DNA of 64,000 nucleotides, taken from Yersinia rohdei ATCC 43380 (GTDB taxonomy: Bacteria > Pseudomonadota > Gammaproteobacteria > Enterobacterales > Enterobacteriaceae). Position 1 is the stretch's first letter. Every line of letters starts with the position of its first letter. A program made the translations under genes and the position numbers. Shown piece after piece: positions 19,897 through 28,705 of this stretch. Below the pieces are notes generated by a model. The model saw nothing but the letters and a program-made list of their open reading frames with translations, was not told the origin of the DNA and searched no databases. The DNA lies in contig NZ_ACCD01000009.1 of NCBI RefSeq assembly GCF_000173775.1, positions 62,001 through 126,000 of the forward strand, written 5' to 3'.

Positions 19897-21140
19897 GTAA
19901 CGAACAGACTAAACACCGCAGCTGGGAGTATTTTCTTCTCCGTGCAGCCCGAAAAATTTCGTTATCAGCAGCACAGTACAGCGTTATTGATGCTCGCTAC
20001 TCTCAGCTGGAAAAAATTCTTTCTGCTGCCGATGATCCCCTGCTGGCGGATGCCCATATTTTTCCCCAGGGTTCTATGCGTCTTCAGACAACGATTAACC
20101 CGGTGCCTGGGGCGCCAGCAGATCTCGGGACAATTGATGCAGATGCGATTGTCTGGTTACCCCATGCCAGAGGGATCGATGCCCGGACTGTATTAGAGGT
20201 CATTGAACGTCGTTTCCAAGAGGGCAGTAGGGTTCAGGAGGATATTCAACAACTTCGTCGCGGTGTCAGGATTGTTTACGCCGATGAAAATCCGGGTTTC
20301 CACATTGATGTCACACCTGCACGTCCCTGCCATAATAATGAGCAAAGCGACGGACTGGGCATGCTCGAAGTACCCGACAGGGAGTACGGCTGGAAGGCAA
20401 GTAGTCCCATTCCTTATGCAGACTGGCTGCATGATGCGTCAAAGCAGGACATCATGCTTGAACATGTTGTTGAGTTTAATAAAAGTCGTGCAGCAATGGA
20501 CTCTGCGACCCAGGCCCCGCTGCCTGAATATAAAGAATATCAAAAAGACGATCCGTTACGTGCGAGCATTAAACTGATGAAAAGGCACAGGGATGAATGG
20601 GCGATCAGGACGAAAAATGAAGGATACCGGCCTATTTCGGCAGTTATCACCACGCTTGCAACTCACGCTTATCTGGATGTTGTCGCGCAGTCAGAATATA
20701 CCGCCTTCACCCCGCTTCAGGCTATCCTGGCAATCGTGAACAGGATGCCTGACCATATTCACCGTTACAGTAATGAGTATTACGTCTGCAATCCTGAAGA
20801 TAACGGCGAGAATTTTGCGGAAAAATGGAATCGTCCGGATGAAGGTTATAAATACGTTGATGCCTTTAATAAATGGCATGCGAGTGCCCGCTCGGCGCTG
20901 ATGCTGGGGCTCGACAGCCACGCGTCGACAGAAACCTTTGCGAAGGCGGTCCAGGAGCAGTTCGGTATTGGTACGACATTCGTTCGCGAAGTTAACGAAA
21001 GCATTCCGGCAAACTGGACGATGCCCGGGCGGCAAGACGGTGTGACACGGAACTCTGTCGCAATGGGATCTCTATTCGGGAGTTCAGTCAGCAGTAACCA
21101 GTCTCAGGAAAATGTTGCACCTGTCGGGCGACTCGGCTGA
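19893..21140 (+). CDS. CBASS cyclic oligonucleotide synthase (CD-NTase)
   Basis: The enzyme makes a cyclic di- or trinucleotide alarm on phage infection. The nucleotidyltransferase motif is intact: FPQGSMRLQTT with Gly60-Ser61, the metal-binding Asp82 and Asp84 in IDADAIV, and a third Asp139 in FHIDVTP. I cannot assign the CD-NTase clade or the product from sequence alone. The C-terminal tail (NQSQENVAPVGRLG) ends in glycine, as expected for conjugation of the C-terminus to a target by Cap2. The start ATG overlaps the cap5 stop as ATGA, with GAGG upstream. Confidence 0.92.
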   Translation: MSNEQTKHRSWEYFLLRAARKISLSAAQYSVIDARYSQLEKILSAADDPLLADAHIFPQGSMRLQTTINPVPGAPADLGTIDADAIVWLPHARGIDARTVLEVIERRFQEGSRVQEDIQQLRRGVRIVYADENPGFHIDVTPARPCHNNEQSDGLGMLEVPDREYGWKASSPIPYADWLHDASKQDIMLEHVVEFNKSRAAMDSATQAPLPEYKEYQKDDPLRASIKLMKRHRDEWAIRTKNEGYRPISAVITTLATHAYLDVVAQSEYTAFTPLQAILAIVNRMPDHIHRYSNEYYVCNPEDNGENFAEKWNRPDEGYKYVDAFNKWHASARSALMLGLDSHASTETFAKAVQEQFGIGTTFVREVNESIPANWTMPGRQDGVTRNSVAMGSLFGSSVSSNQSQENVAPVGRLG

Positions 21141-21141
21141 T

Positions 21142-22905
21142 ATGAAGGATGAGATGATACAACGCGGCATTTCCGCCCTTAAAGACTGTCTGGGCGCGGA
21201 CAATGCTTCGGCTCTTCTCAGGCCCGCTGAACTGCGGGTCGGTGAGGCGGCCGCCTTTGATTTTCCTTTACCCGTTGATTACACCGGCCTTGAGCGAAGA
21301 CTACGGATTGGTTTTCCCAACGGTTTCCCGTCTGAATCCCCTAGCCTTCAGGTTGAACCTTCACCGTGGTTAGTCTGGCCCCATGCCATGGCGTCCGGGT
21401 TGTGTCTCCATGGATTCAGGGAAAAGCCCGTTACGGGCTCGCCTGAGAAAATTGTTCAGGACAGCTTGTCCCGTTTTGCGAGCATTGTGTCTTTTTCTCT
21501 GGAAAACGCAGATCCTGCACGGCGGGAGGCGGAGTTTCAGAATGAAATTTCCACTTACTGGCTCTGGCAGCTTAAACGATCGGCACGTAACTTGATTCTT
21601 CTGGGGGAGCCTGAATCGGGTTCAGTTTTGTATGTTGTAAGCGATCCGAGGTATATCGGACATACTGGTCTCAACCCGGTATGGGTTTCGTCTGACAAGA
21701 ACGCTATCCGCCAGCATTTCAGACGTGCCACTGGCCGTTCGGTTGTGATAAGAAGCCCCCATGAAGCAGGTTTCTTTGTCAAACTGACGTCTTTCCCTGG
21801 CATTAAGGTGCCTGAACCTCACGAGTTTCTCGAATGGCTTGCTCCCCATATTTCTGAAGAATCCCTGGCCGCGATGTCTGAATGGTCAGAAAAGAGTAGT
21901 GCTTTACTTTCCCGATGGGTTGTCATGGCATTACCGGGTGGGGACGGGGCGGCAAGATTTACTGTTAACCTGTGCACCAGAAAGAAGGAAACAGATCGTA
22001 CACATTTTTACGGCCTGAGATCCTCACGCCGTCAGTCCGGGTTAAAGAAAGAAGGACCTCCGGCCAGTATTCTGTCATCGCGTGTGAACATTATTGATCG
22101 TGGGGCATTTTTTTCACGGGATCGAAGTAACACAGCAAAAACACTTGAGAACTCGCATGTTGTCTTTGTCGGTGTAGGGTCGCTGGGATCTGCTGTGAGT
22201 ATTCAACTCGCCAGGGCCGGTCTGGGCAGGCTGACCCTTATCGATCCTGACAGGCTGGAGTCACCCAATCTGGGGCGGCATATGCTGGGTGCTGAGGATT
22301 TAGGCAAATTTAAGTCTCAGGCCATGCGCCATCGTCTGCTTCAGGATCTGCCTGTGCTTGATGTCACCGCGCTGGATACATACATCGAATGGGTTATTGG
22401 TCAAAAACCCGATATTTTCGAGGATGTTGATCTGGTTATTATCACGACAGCTGACTGGGAATCAGAGTCTGCCCTTTGGGAAAAGAAAGCCTCCGGAGCG
22501 AAATGGGGGCTGATACAGGCCTGGAGTGAACCGCATACACTTGTCGGGCATGCACTGATCGCACCTGAAGGCCGCTTTGATGCAAGATATCTTTTTAGCG
22601 ATAGAGGTGACTTCAGGCACCGGTTTACCGACTGGCCGGATGGAGGCGTTGTGCCTCTTCCTGCCTGTGGTGAAAGTTTTATACCGGGAGGCTCGGCGGG
22701 AATGAATGGTGTTGCAACAATGGTCACTCAGGCCGCAATACGTTACCTGACGACTGTAGGGGATGTCACTCAATGGCATTCCAGTGTGTATCGCCCTGAT
22801 GAGGCCGGAGTGTTGGGGGGACGCTATACGGGACCTGTACTTCCTGAAGGAGTTGTCCAGAGTGTTTTTGAACGTAACTGGCCGAAACCCGGGCAAAACG
22901 CATGA
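21142..22905 (+). CDS. cap2: CBASS Cap2: E1-E2 fusion that conjugates the CD-NTase
   Basis: Cap2 primes the CD-NTase by ubiquitin-like transfer through an E1 adenylation domain and an E2-like domain. The E2-like part is N-terminal, with a candidate catalytic Cys88 in GLCLHGF. The ThiF-type E1 domain starts near residue 340 (VVFVGVGSLGSAVSIQLARA, LIDPDRLESPNLGRH). A candidate E1 Cys is Cys509 in PACGESF. The ATG at 21142 follows the CD-NTase stop by one base; a second ATG at 21154 with AAGGA upstream is possible. The cap3 start overlaps its end by four bases. Confidence 0.92.
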   Translation: MKDEMIQRGISALKDCLGADNASALLRPAELRVGEAAAFDFPLPVDYTGLERRLRIGFPNGFPSESPSLQVEPSPWLVWPHAMASGLCLHGFREKPVTGSPEKIVQDSLSRFASIVSFSLENADPARREAEFQNEISTYWLWQLKRSARNLILLGEPESGSVLYVVSDPRYIGHTGLNPVWVSSDKNAIRQHFRRATGRSVVIRSPHEAGFFVKLTSFPGIKVPEPHEFLEWLAPHISEESLAAMSEWSEKSSALLSRWVVMALPGGDGAARFTVNLCTRKKETDRTHFYGLRSSRRQSGLKKEGPPASILSSRVNIIDRGAFFSRDRSNTAKTLENSHVVFVGVGSLGSAVSIQLARAGLGRLTLIDPDRLESPNLGRHMLGAEDLGKFKSQAMRHRLLQDLPVLDVTALDTYIEWVIGQKPDIFEDVDLVIITTADWESESALWEKKASGAKWGLIQAWSEPHTLVGHALIAPEGRFDARYLFSDRGDFRHRFTDWPDGGVVPLPACGESFIPGGSAGMNGVATMVTQAAIRYLTTVGDVTQWHSSVYRPDEAGVLGGRYTGPVLPEGVVQSVFERNWPKPGQNA

Positions 22906-23399
22906 ATGAAATAGCATGGCGCTGGGCCTGGCCGGATATGAATGCGGAGATGCAGGTTGGGCGGCAGGTCTCTGAGATGTTCGGTCACTACCGGCAGTCA
23001 CAGGGAGAAAATGAGCGAGGCGGGCAGCTGTTTGTCGATCCCGCCCATCCCGGCGGCATTGTACTGTGTCATGCTTCAGCGCCACATCCTGCGGACCGCG
23101 CTGGCAGAACGTGGCTCGAACTGAACAGCGATCGCTGCCGCACTGAAATCGAGAACGCAAACAGGAAGGGATTGCGCTTGGTTGGATACTGGCATACGCA
23201 TCCGCAGGCAATTCCTCACATCTCAGGGACTGACATTGCCAGTTTTGCGCGATTCGCGAGGCAAAATGCACGTGATCTTCCCCATCCCGTGGCGGTGATT
23301 GTCGGCACGTCACCATCGACCACAGGCATTAAAGCCTGGATATTTCGGGAGGGCAGGTATCAGGAGGCAGTGTATACAGCATCCTTGTCACGGCCTTAA
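22902..23399 (+). CDS. cap3: CBASS Cap3: JAB-domain isopeptidase
   Basis: Cap3 removes the CD-NTase from its conjugates and so opposes Cap2. The JAMM motif is complete: Glu38 in NERGG, and His98-x-His100 followed by Asp111 in HTHPQAIPHISGTD. It is 165 aa and overlaps cap2 as ATGA, so the four CBASS genes are translationally coupled. This is the last gene of the operon; the exonuclease gene beyond it is convergent, 13 bp away. Confidence 0.92.
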   Translation: MNEIAWRWAWPDMNAEMQVGRQVSEMFGHYRQSQGENERGGQLFVDPAHPGGIVLCHASAPHPADRAGRTWLELNSDRCRTEIENANRKGLRLVGYWHTHPQAIPHISGTDIASFARFARQNARDLPHPVAVIVGTSPSTTGIKAWIFREGRYQEAVYTASLSRP

Positions 23400-23412
23400 C
23401 GGACCCAATTCA

Positions 23413-23955
23413 TCAAGACCCTTTATTTTGCATCAACGCAAAAAGCTCTGCCTGAAATAATGCATCATCCAGAGCATTATGACTGGGTCTTCCTTTGGCA
23501 GATAAACGCTGTGTCATCATTGATGATTTGGTCTCAGACCACGTACAGCCTGTTGCCCCCATAAAGTAAGCTTTAATATCTAATGCACTGAAGCCAAATG
23601 GGTTGTTCCCCGTATATTTATGGAAGTAGTAATTGATGAATGACCAGTCAAAGGGGGCATTCAGTCCCGTAAAGACCGGCTTCTGGCTCGGTTGAAGGTG
23701 GGATGTGAGCCAGGTGGATAACTGAAGCATGGCGTCCGCGGGGGCTATGCCGGTGGTAGCCAGTGCCTGAAGGTTAAATCCCGTCACTGCCAGCGCCTCA
23801 GGATCAAAGCCAGTGCAGTCAGGCTTCAACTCGGCATAAAAACGCACGTCGGGCGCATGCACCAGACAGGCCCCAATGGAAAGCAGACTAAATAATCCCG
23901 GAACCGGGCCGGATGTTTCAATATCGACTGAAACGAAAATCTCGCTAGCATTCAT
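23413..23955 (-). CDS. DEDDh 3'-5' exonuclease (RNase T/DnaQ-like)
   Basis: The 180-aa protein has the exonuclease motifs FVSVDIETSG (Exo I), FTGLNAPFDWSF (Exo II) and PSHNALDDALFQ with the His and Asp of Exo III. It acts on DNA or RNA 3' ends. AGGAG precedes the ATG at 23955, which fixes the start. It converges on cap3 with a 13-bp gap. Exonucleases occur as accessory genes near CBASS, so a link is possible, but its opposite strand argues for separate control. Confidence 0.85.
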   Translation of the reverse strand: MNASEIFVSVDIETSGPVPGLFSLLSIGACLVHAPDVRFYAELKPDCTGFDPEALAVTGFNLQALATTGIAPADAMLQLSTWLTSHLQPSQKPVFTGLNAPFDWSFINYYFHKYTGNNPFGFSALDIKAYFMGATGCTWSETKSSMMTQRLSAKGRPSHNALDDALFQAELFALMQNKGS

Positions 23956-24135
23956 AATCACTCCTGCGATTGAGAGCACTGCTATTCGGTTTGTAAAAGA
24001 AAACGATACGCTATTACCGGTGGTATGTATCTACCACACCACCCTTTCTTTAAGTAATGCCTTCATCAGACTAAAACCATATGCAAACTTCCGCTGTTCG
24101 CTCTTAGCAGGCTTTATAACCAGAAGCGGATACAT

Positions 24136-24309
24136 TTACCTGAAGAAATAAAGTGACAACTGCGCTCGTGGTTCGGAAGTGCTAAGGATATCGGTGGATA
24201 CTAAGCGACAAAAAAAGAAACCCCGGCTGCAGGAGGCAATCAGGATTAGTAATGCCACGAGTGCGGAACCCGCTACCTGTAAAATGTGAATGTATGGATT
24301 GAATTTCAT
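24136..24309 (-). CDS. Possible small lipoprotein or membrane peptide
   Basis: A 57-codon minus-strand frame reads MKFNPYIHILQVAGSALVAL followed by LILIASCSRGFFF. The hydrophobic segment ends in the lipobox-like IASC. It has only a weak A/G-rich upstream region and lies beyond a terminator. It could be a lysis- or entericidin-like peptide, or chance. This is the only candidate in the 480-bp gap between the exonuclease and the next gene. Confidence 0.35.
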   Translation of the reverse strand: MKFNPYIHILQVAGSALVALLILIASCSRGFFFCRLVSTDILSTSEPRAQLSLYFFR

Positions 24310-24380
24310 ATTCTTTCTTTAATGAAAGTTAGCGTGTTTTCTTCTGCTGGCTCAGATATCACGCACGCCTTAAATACAAA

Positions 24381-24412
24381 AAAGCCCCTGTTGCGTGAGC
24401 AACAGGGGCTTT
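24381..24412. terminator. Strong terminator, usable leftward
   Basis: A 14-bp perfect stem AAAGCCCCTGTTGC / GCAACAGGGGCTTT with a GTGA loop. On the minus strand it is followed by TTTTTGTATTT, and it sits 25 bp after the stop of the secreted-protein gene. Confidence 0.85.
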
Positions 24413-24436
24413 GTATATTTTGTGTCGATAGCAGTA

Positions 24437-24835
24437 TCAGTATCCGGTTTTAACTTTATACATCAGCAATATTTTGCTGCCCCGGATAACCTTCACATAC
24501 AGGCCGTTATCCTTCGCACCACGCACGAAACTGGCCTTCACATCACCCTGACAGTCACCGCCACCGTAGGGCACATTGATGCCGGTCTCATGTACCAGGT
24601 CGATAACACCAAAATTATTATCAGCACAGGCAGTGCCCGGCCAGTCCTGAATCAAAGCAAATTTATGGTCGTCACTGACACCGGTCAGCGAGCAGACGGA
24701 GCTATTGATATCGTTTCCCTGACACCAGTACGACTCGCCCGGGTTGTCTTTATCCATCAGTTGTTCAGGTAACTGTGCTGCACTGGCGGTAAAAGACAAC
24801 ACAACGGCGGATACTGCAGTAATCATCTTGAACAT
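24437..24835 (-). CDS. Secreted protein of the yfjS/yfjT neighbourhood type
   Basis: A 132-aa protein with a clear signal peptide (MFKMITAVSAVVLSFTASAAQ, cleavage after ASA). The mature part is small, with five or six Cys (YWCQGND, VCSLTG, TACADN, GGDCQGD), likely disulfide bonded in the periplasm. The function is unknown. Start: AGGGAG six bases upstream. It shares a general layout (exported, WC near the N-terminus, positively charged C-terminus) with the next gene upstream, so they may be distant paralogues. Position matches the exported genes after ypjK in CP4-57. Confidence 0.7.
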   Translation of the reverse strand: MFKMITAVSAVVLSFTASAAQLPEQLMDKDNPGESYWCQGNDINSSVCSLTGVSDDHKFALIQDWPGTACADNNFGVIDLVHETGINVPYGGGDCQGDVKASFVRGAKDNGLYVKVIRGSKILLMYKVKTGY

Positions 24836-24897
24836 TGTTTACTCCCTGAATCATCAGTGGTGCATGGCTACGCAGATTTGTTCTGTACCAGTCATGA

Positions 24898-25326
24898 TTA
24901 AAAGCGTTTATAGCGAAACAGCTCTTTGCCCTGGTACAGCACCACCAGGTCGTCGTAATCTGGCTTTTTGTGATTGGGCATAAAGGTGGCAATCGTTCCG
25001 GGACGGCACAGGTCTTTTACGGTGACACCAAATTTCTGGTCTGGAGTAATGGTGAAACCTTTTGACGCTTCATCGCGCCGGATGCTTATCCAGCCCCATA
25101 ACCCACCCTCGCAGTCTTTAAGCGGTGCGGAACGTACGGTCACCATTCCACTACTGCGATCAGCAAACATAGCTTCGCATTTCCCGGTAACCTGACGGTG
25201 TGCATCACACCAGAAAATATTGCCGCTTTTATTGTTTACCGCAGCAGGTAATACCCGGTTGTAAGGCGCCCCCTGCACCGTGGCGCAAGTCAGCAGACTG
25301 ACTGCTATCAGCAGCGTTCTGAACAA
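24898..25326 (-). CDS. Secreted protein, signal region disturbed by a 16-bp duplication
   Basis: The 142-residue frame reads MFRTLLIAVSLLTCATVQGAP, a signal peptide, then a Cys-containing mature domain (IFWCDAH, GKCEAMF, KDCEGG, VKDLCRPG). Its only start at that point is a TTG at 25326. Upstream, an ATG at 25351 with AAAGGA in good position would give MKPMFRT, but an exact 16-bp tandem duplication (25310-25341) throws it out of frame. The gene is therefore either weakly translated from TTG or recently inactivated. Function unknown. Confidence 0.65.
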   Translation of the reverse strand: MFRTLLIAVSLLTCATVQGAPYNRVLPAAVNNKSGNIFWCDAHRQVTGKCEAMFADRSSGMVTVRSAPLKDCEGGLWGWISIRRDEASKGFTITPDQKFGVTVKDLCRPGTIATFMPNHKKPDYDDLVVLYQGKELFRYKRF

Positions 25327-25341
25327 GCAGCGTTCTGAACA
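25310..25341. repeat. 16-bp perfect tandem duplication
   Basis: AGCAGCGTTCTGAACA occurs twice in a row (25310-25325 and 25326-25341). Removing one copy joins the good ATG at 25351 to the signal peptide frame of the secreted protein gene. Confidence 0.9.
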
Positions 25342-25401
25342 TTGGTTTCATGATAATTTCCTTTAAAGAGAAGCCATCGGTTGAAGGCCGATGGGAATAC
25401 A

Positions 25402-25938
25402 TTAGGCCACCAGCGTCAGGAACAGCATCACCAGCCAGACCCAGAAATAAGCTGATTTCTGCCCCAGTGATTTAGCCCGTCGCCAGAGATAGAACGGCAC
25501 CAGCCACGCCAGCTTGCCGAAGGCTGTCGTATCCACCCCGGCCTTACGCAGACGTCTTTCATCCAGGTAGCCCAGAGAGATATTGAGCAGCAATGTAATA
25601 AACCAGTACTGTCCACCCGATACGGCGTCATAGGCCTCCTCAAAACCCATACCGCTCAGTCCCACCGTCCACAGTTCAAGCGCGTAGCCAATGAACGGGG
25701 CAAAAGCCAGTGTCCAGACGACACCACCCGGAATGCGGTGCCCCGGCAGTGCTGGTGGTGTAATGCAATGCGCCAGCGCGACCGTCAGCGGGGTTGTGGA
25801 TAAGGGTTGCCAGTCTGACATTCCCGGCTTCCACACCAGTGTGGAGGCGGTAAGTTCGCCGCGTTTAACACGCTCCATCATTTCCTCTTCGGTGATACCG
25901 TCGTGACGGATGCCATTTTTCTCGTAATGCCAGTTCAT
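25402..25938 (-). CDS. GYF_2 (DUF4339)-domain membrane protein, ypjK position
   Basis: The N-terminus (MNWHYEKNGIRHDGITEEEM, WKPGMSDWQPL) is a GYF_2-type domain that binds peptide partners in the cytoplasm. After residue 85 there are about four membrane segments (VVWTLAFAPFIGYALELW, WFITLLLNISLGYL, LAWLVPFYLWR, FWVWLVMLFLTLVA). The 178-aa start at 25938 was preferred to a longer frame at 25992. It is located between the yfjR-like regulator and the secreted genes, where ypjK stands in CP4-57. Confidence 0.75.
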   Translation of the reverse strand: MNWHYEKNGIRHDGITEEEMMERVKRGELTASTLVWKPGMSDWQPLSTTPLTVALAHCITPPALPGHRIPGGVVWTLAFAPFIGYALELWTVGLSGMGFEEAYDAVSGGQYWFITLLLNISLGYLDERRLRKAGVDTTAFGKLAWLVPFYLWRRAKSLGQKSAYFWVWLVMLFLTLVA

Positions 25939-25981
25939 GATTCTCCTTATCTCTGAAATACCGGCACAGGCCGGAGGTTGA

Positions 25982-26692
25982 TTAAGCAGCACTGCCCGCT
26001 GAGCTTCTGTCAGGAGAGGTCAGTAACAGGGCTTCGCGAATGAAACTAAAGTGAGGAAGTGCGTGGATGAAAGCAGGCTGACTGGTCAACTGGCTGATGG
26101 TTTTTCTGGGTGTAAAAGTGGTGTTCAGCACTGTGACGGCGTGAATATCTGTCAGCGGATGGACCGTGATATGCCCCCGAAACTCACCGGCCAGATACCA
26201 GCAACCTGACTGCGAAATCAGACGGTACGGGGCCAGGCTCTCACAGCGTTGCCCCTCGGCCAGCAGCGTCACCCGCTGGCGGGAGGTAATGGCGGTTACC
26301 AGTCGGTAAAACACCAGTGAGCCGGAAGGACTCACCCCATGTGGCAGTTGCCACACCAGACAGGGTGCATCATCCGACGCCAGCAGGGCACTGACCAGTC
26401 TGCGGTCAAAGCCCGGAAATACATCAGCGAGACCGGTGCGGTGAGCAAAGGTCAGCACATCCAGTTCACCCTGTGCGCCGTTACCGCCAGTACGCAGACG
26501 ACAGAGACCCTGACGGTACTCCAGGTCCAGATACATCAGCCGCTCTCGAAAATCCCGCCGTAGGGTGCGAACTGACACCCCGAACTCGACGGCAAGCTTC
26601 GTCACATTCAGGGTTTCGCCCGCCACCAGGCGACCGATGATGAGTGACAGTCTGACCGCCAGCCGGTCATGGCGACGTTCTGCCTGTGTCAT
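25982..26692 (-). CDS. YfjR-like WYL/HTH transcriptional regulator
   Basis: A 236-aa protein with an N-terminal DeoR-like helix-turn-helix ([20 protein letters not shown], about residues 32-52) and a WYL-type ligand-binding domain (about 125-210, with [19 protein letters not shown]). Such proteins usually repress their own and neighbouring genes. GGAG stands before the ATG at 26692. Two related GGACA-containing sites lie just upstream (26754-26881) and are candidate operators. Confidence 0.8.
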   Translation of the reverse strand: MTQAERRHDRLAVRLSLIIGRLVAGETLNVTKLAVEFGVSVRTLRRDFRERLMYLDLEYRQGLCRLRTGGNGAQGELDVLTFAHRTGLADVFPGFDRRLVSALLASDDAPCLVWQLPHGVSPSGSLVFYRLVTAITSRQRVTLLAEGQRCESLAPYRLISQSGCWYLAGEFRGHITVHPLTDIHAVTVLNTTFTPRKTISQLTSQPAFIHALPHFSFIREALLLTSPDRSSAGSAA

Positions 26693-26753
26693 AGAAGATT
26701 CTCCGTGAAGGATTAACTGACTGAAATTAATGTGATTACTTTACAGAGGGGGG

Positions 26754-26881
26754 CGGACAGGGAATGGACACTGCGGGAACTATTTTTTGCATCTGCATTA
26801 TGCGAGAACGGACGCGGTCTACAGAAGCATTAGACTGTTTTGCAAACAATCCCATTGAGGGGTAACGGACAGGTTGTGTCC
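26754..26881. promoter_or_regulatory. Paired candidate operator sites upstream of yfjR-like gene
   Basis: GGACAGGTTGTGTCC at 26867-26881 is a perfect 5-bp inverted repeat. A related GGACAGGGAATGGACA occurs near 26754-26769. Both lie in the 243-bp spacer between the DUF932 gene and the WYL regulator, which suggests autoregulation; this is inference. Confidence 0.45.
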
Positions 26882-26935
26882 ATTATTAACGCAGCGATAA
26901 CAATACCAGGGTTATGAAGAGTACAACTCGCTCCG

Positions 26936-27754
26936 TTACAGTTGCTCAAGCAGGGTTTCCGCCATCACCCACAGGGCACGATTAAGCTTCACATCGCCAT
27001 CTATGCCACGAACCGCACGGGTATGGGTTCGTCCACCTTTTGCACTACGACCACTTAACCCGCCTTTAATCAGGTTTTCCTGGATACGCTGATAGGTGGT
27101 CCATAGGTCATCACTGTAATCCTCGTAACGACGGGGAGTCAGAACCTGCGCCTCAGTTACTGGCTGGTGGTCCTCGCCGAAGCGATAAGTGATAGCGGCT
27201 TTTGCCAGTGCCTGACGGGCCGGAGGTGGCAGCATCAGCGACTGCATTGCATCGCGCTTTTCCTCTACCTGGTCAAAAATTCCCAGTACCTCATACGCCC
27301 CTTCAATCACCTGACTCACCACGTCTCCCTTGTGCGGAACGCGCACCTCGCCAAATGTCTCACCGCAAATCAGCCCATTCTGGCAAACCTCACGAAACAG
27401 CCCCGGCAGCATCTGGTATGAACTGGAGCCATCGTGGGAATTCAACAGAATGATTTCCGGTACCTGCTTGCCGGTAATCTGACCCTCACGGCGCAGGCGC
27501 AACATGTGCTTGGTGTGCTCCCGGCGTTCCGGGTCACGAACACGGGTCTGACAGGCAAAGAACGGCTGAAAGCCTTCGCGCTGTAGGCTGTCGAGCAGGG
27601 AAATTGTGGGAATGTAGGTATACCGTGCGCTGCGTGAAGCGTGTTTATCTTCGCTGAAAACACTCGGAACCGCGCGAAACAGCTCTTCACGGGGTAAAGG
27701 GCGATCACGACGGATAACATTAGCTGCGCCAAAGCGCGAAGCCAGACGGGTCAT
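26936..27754 (-). CDS. YfjQ-family DUF932 protein
   Basis: A 272-aa member of the DUF932 (phage/plasmid-like, YfjQ/YafZ) family. Diagnostic stretches are ARYTYIPTISLLDSLQREGF, NSHDGSSSYQMLPGLFREVC and QNGLICGETF. The start at 27754 (MTRLASRFGAANVIRRD) is the usual one; the frame extends to 27826. The molecular role is not known. It sits between the YfjP-like GTPase and the YfjR-like regulator exactly as in CP4-57. Confidence 0.85.
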   Translation of the reverse strand: MTRLASRFGAANVIRRDRPLPREELFRAVPSVFSEDKHASRSARYTYIPTISLLDSLQREGFQPFFACQTRVRDPERREHTKHMLRLRREGQITGKQVPEIILLNSHDGSSSYQMLPGLFREVCQNGLICGETFGEVRVPHKGDVVSQVIEGAYEVLGIFDQVEEKRDAMQSLMLPPPARQALAKAAITYRFGEDHQPVTEAQVLTPRRYEDYSDDLWTTYQRIQENLIKGGLSGRSAKGGRTHTRAVRGIDGDVKLNRALWVMAETLLEQL

Positions 27755-27841
27755 AAGCAGACTCCTTACGGAAATTAAATAAAGGAAAGCTCTGTCGCAC
27801 AGGCGACAGAGTTCAGGGAATAGCAAAGAGTTGAAGAAAAT

Positions 27842-28705
27842 TCAGAAGAAGAAACTCCAGACAGCACGGGCGACAGATACTACCGTATCGCGTACAGTCT
27901 GAATGATGGTCCGAACCGGGGCCGGTATCAGTGGCATAGCGCTTACTGCGTCCAGCACCGAGCCTACCGTTTCCCCAAAATCATCACAGGCTTTTTTATT
28001 AACGGCATCGGTACGAAGTGGCGCACTGAGCTGGGATACGACCGAGCTACTCGCCTCGCGTGGCAGGCAACGAATCATCCGTTCAGTCATCACCCGCAGT
28101 CCCCACTGTAATCGGACCGACACCGCACAGACTGGATTTACCGGCTGGAACAGCTCATGCAACAGGCCGATTTTGCGGCTGATATTTTTCTTCTGCTCCG
28201 TGGAGAGTTTATTGTCACTACTGGTGGGTTCGACTTTATCTGCCTGACTGATAACAAACAGCACCTTATGCCGGTATGCCTCGCCAATCACCTTGTGATA
28301 AAAGTGCTCATCCACTGCCAGCGCCCGGTCATCAGCCTTAATCAACCACAGCACTAGGTCCAGTCGAGGAAGCTGTTCACGGTAAAGAGCAGCATATTCG
28401 GTATCACGTGCACCGCTTTCCCCGATTCCAGGCAAATCCATCAGTGTCATAAACCGCCCTCCAACCTGAAAACGAAAACGCAGTGGTTCACGGGTACAGG
28501 CTGCTACGTCGCTGACTGGTGATACCTCACCGGCAAACAGTGCATTGCACAGACTGGATTTACCAGTCCCGGTTTTGCCCATAATGCCTATTACGGGCTC
28601 GTAGTCGGTTAACTGGTTTATTTGCTGCAGAATCCGCTCTGATGCCCACTGTGGCAGACCAGAAAGCGATTGCCGAAACGACTTCAAACCTTCAGAATTG
28701 TTCAT
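27842..28705 (-). CDS. YfjP/YeeP-family GTPase
   Basis: A 287-aa GTPase of the Era-like group. G1 is GIMGKTGTGKSSLCNALF (about residues 40-57), G3 is MDLPGIGES (about 95), and G4 is SQADK near residue 155. The C-terminus (PAPVRTIIQTVRDTVVSVAR) is amphipathic or hydrophobic and may touch a membrane. The cellular role is unknown. GGAG precedes the ATG. It opens the leftward yfjP-Q-R-like series. Confidence 0.87.
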   Translation of the reverse strand: MNNSEGLKSFRQSLSGLPQWASERILQQINQLTDYEPVIGIMGKTGTGKSSLCNALFAGEVSPVSDVAACTREPLRFRFQVGGRFMTLMDLPGIGESGARDTEYAALYREQLPRLDLVLWLIKADDRALAVDEHFYHKVIGEAYRHKVLFVISQADKVEPTSSDNKLSTEQKKNISRKIGLLHELFQPVNPVCAVSVRLQWGLRVMTERMIRCLPREASSSVVSQLSAPLRTDAVNKKACDDFGETVGSVLDAVSAMPLIPAPVRTIIQTVRDTVVSVARAVWSFFF

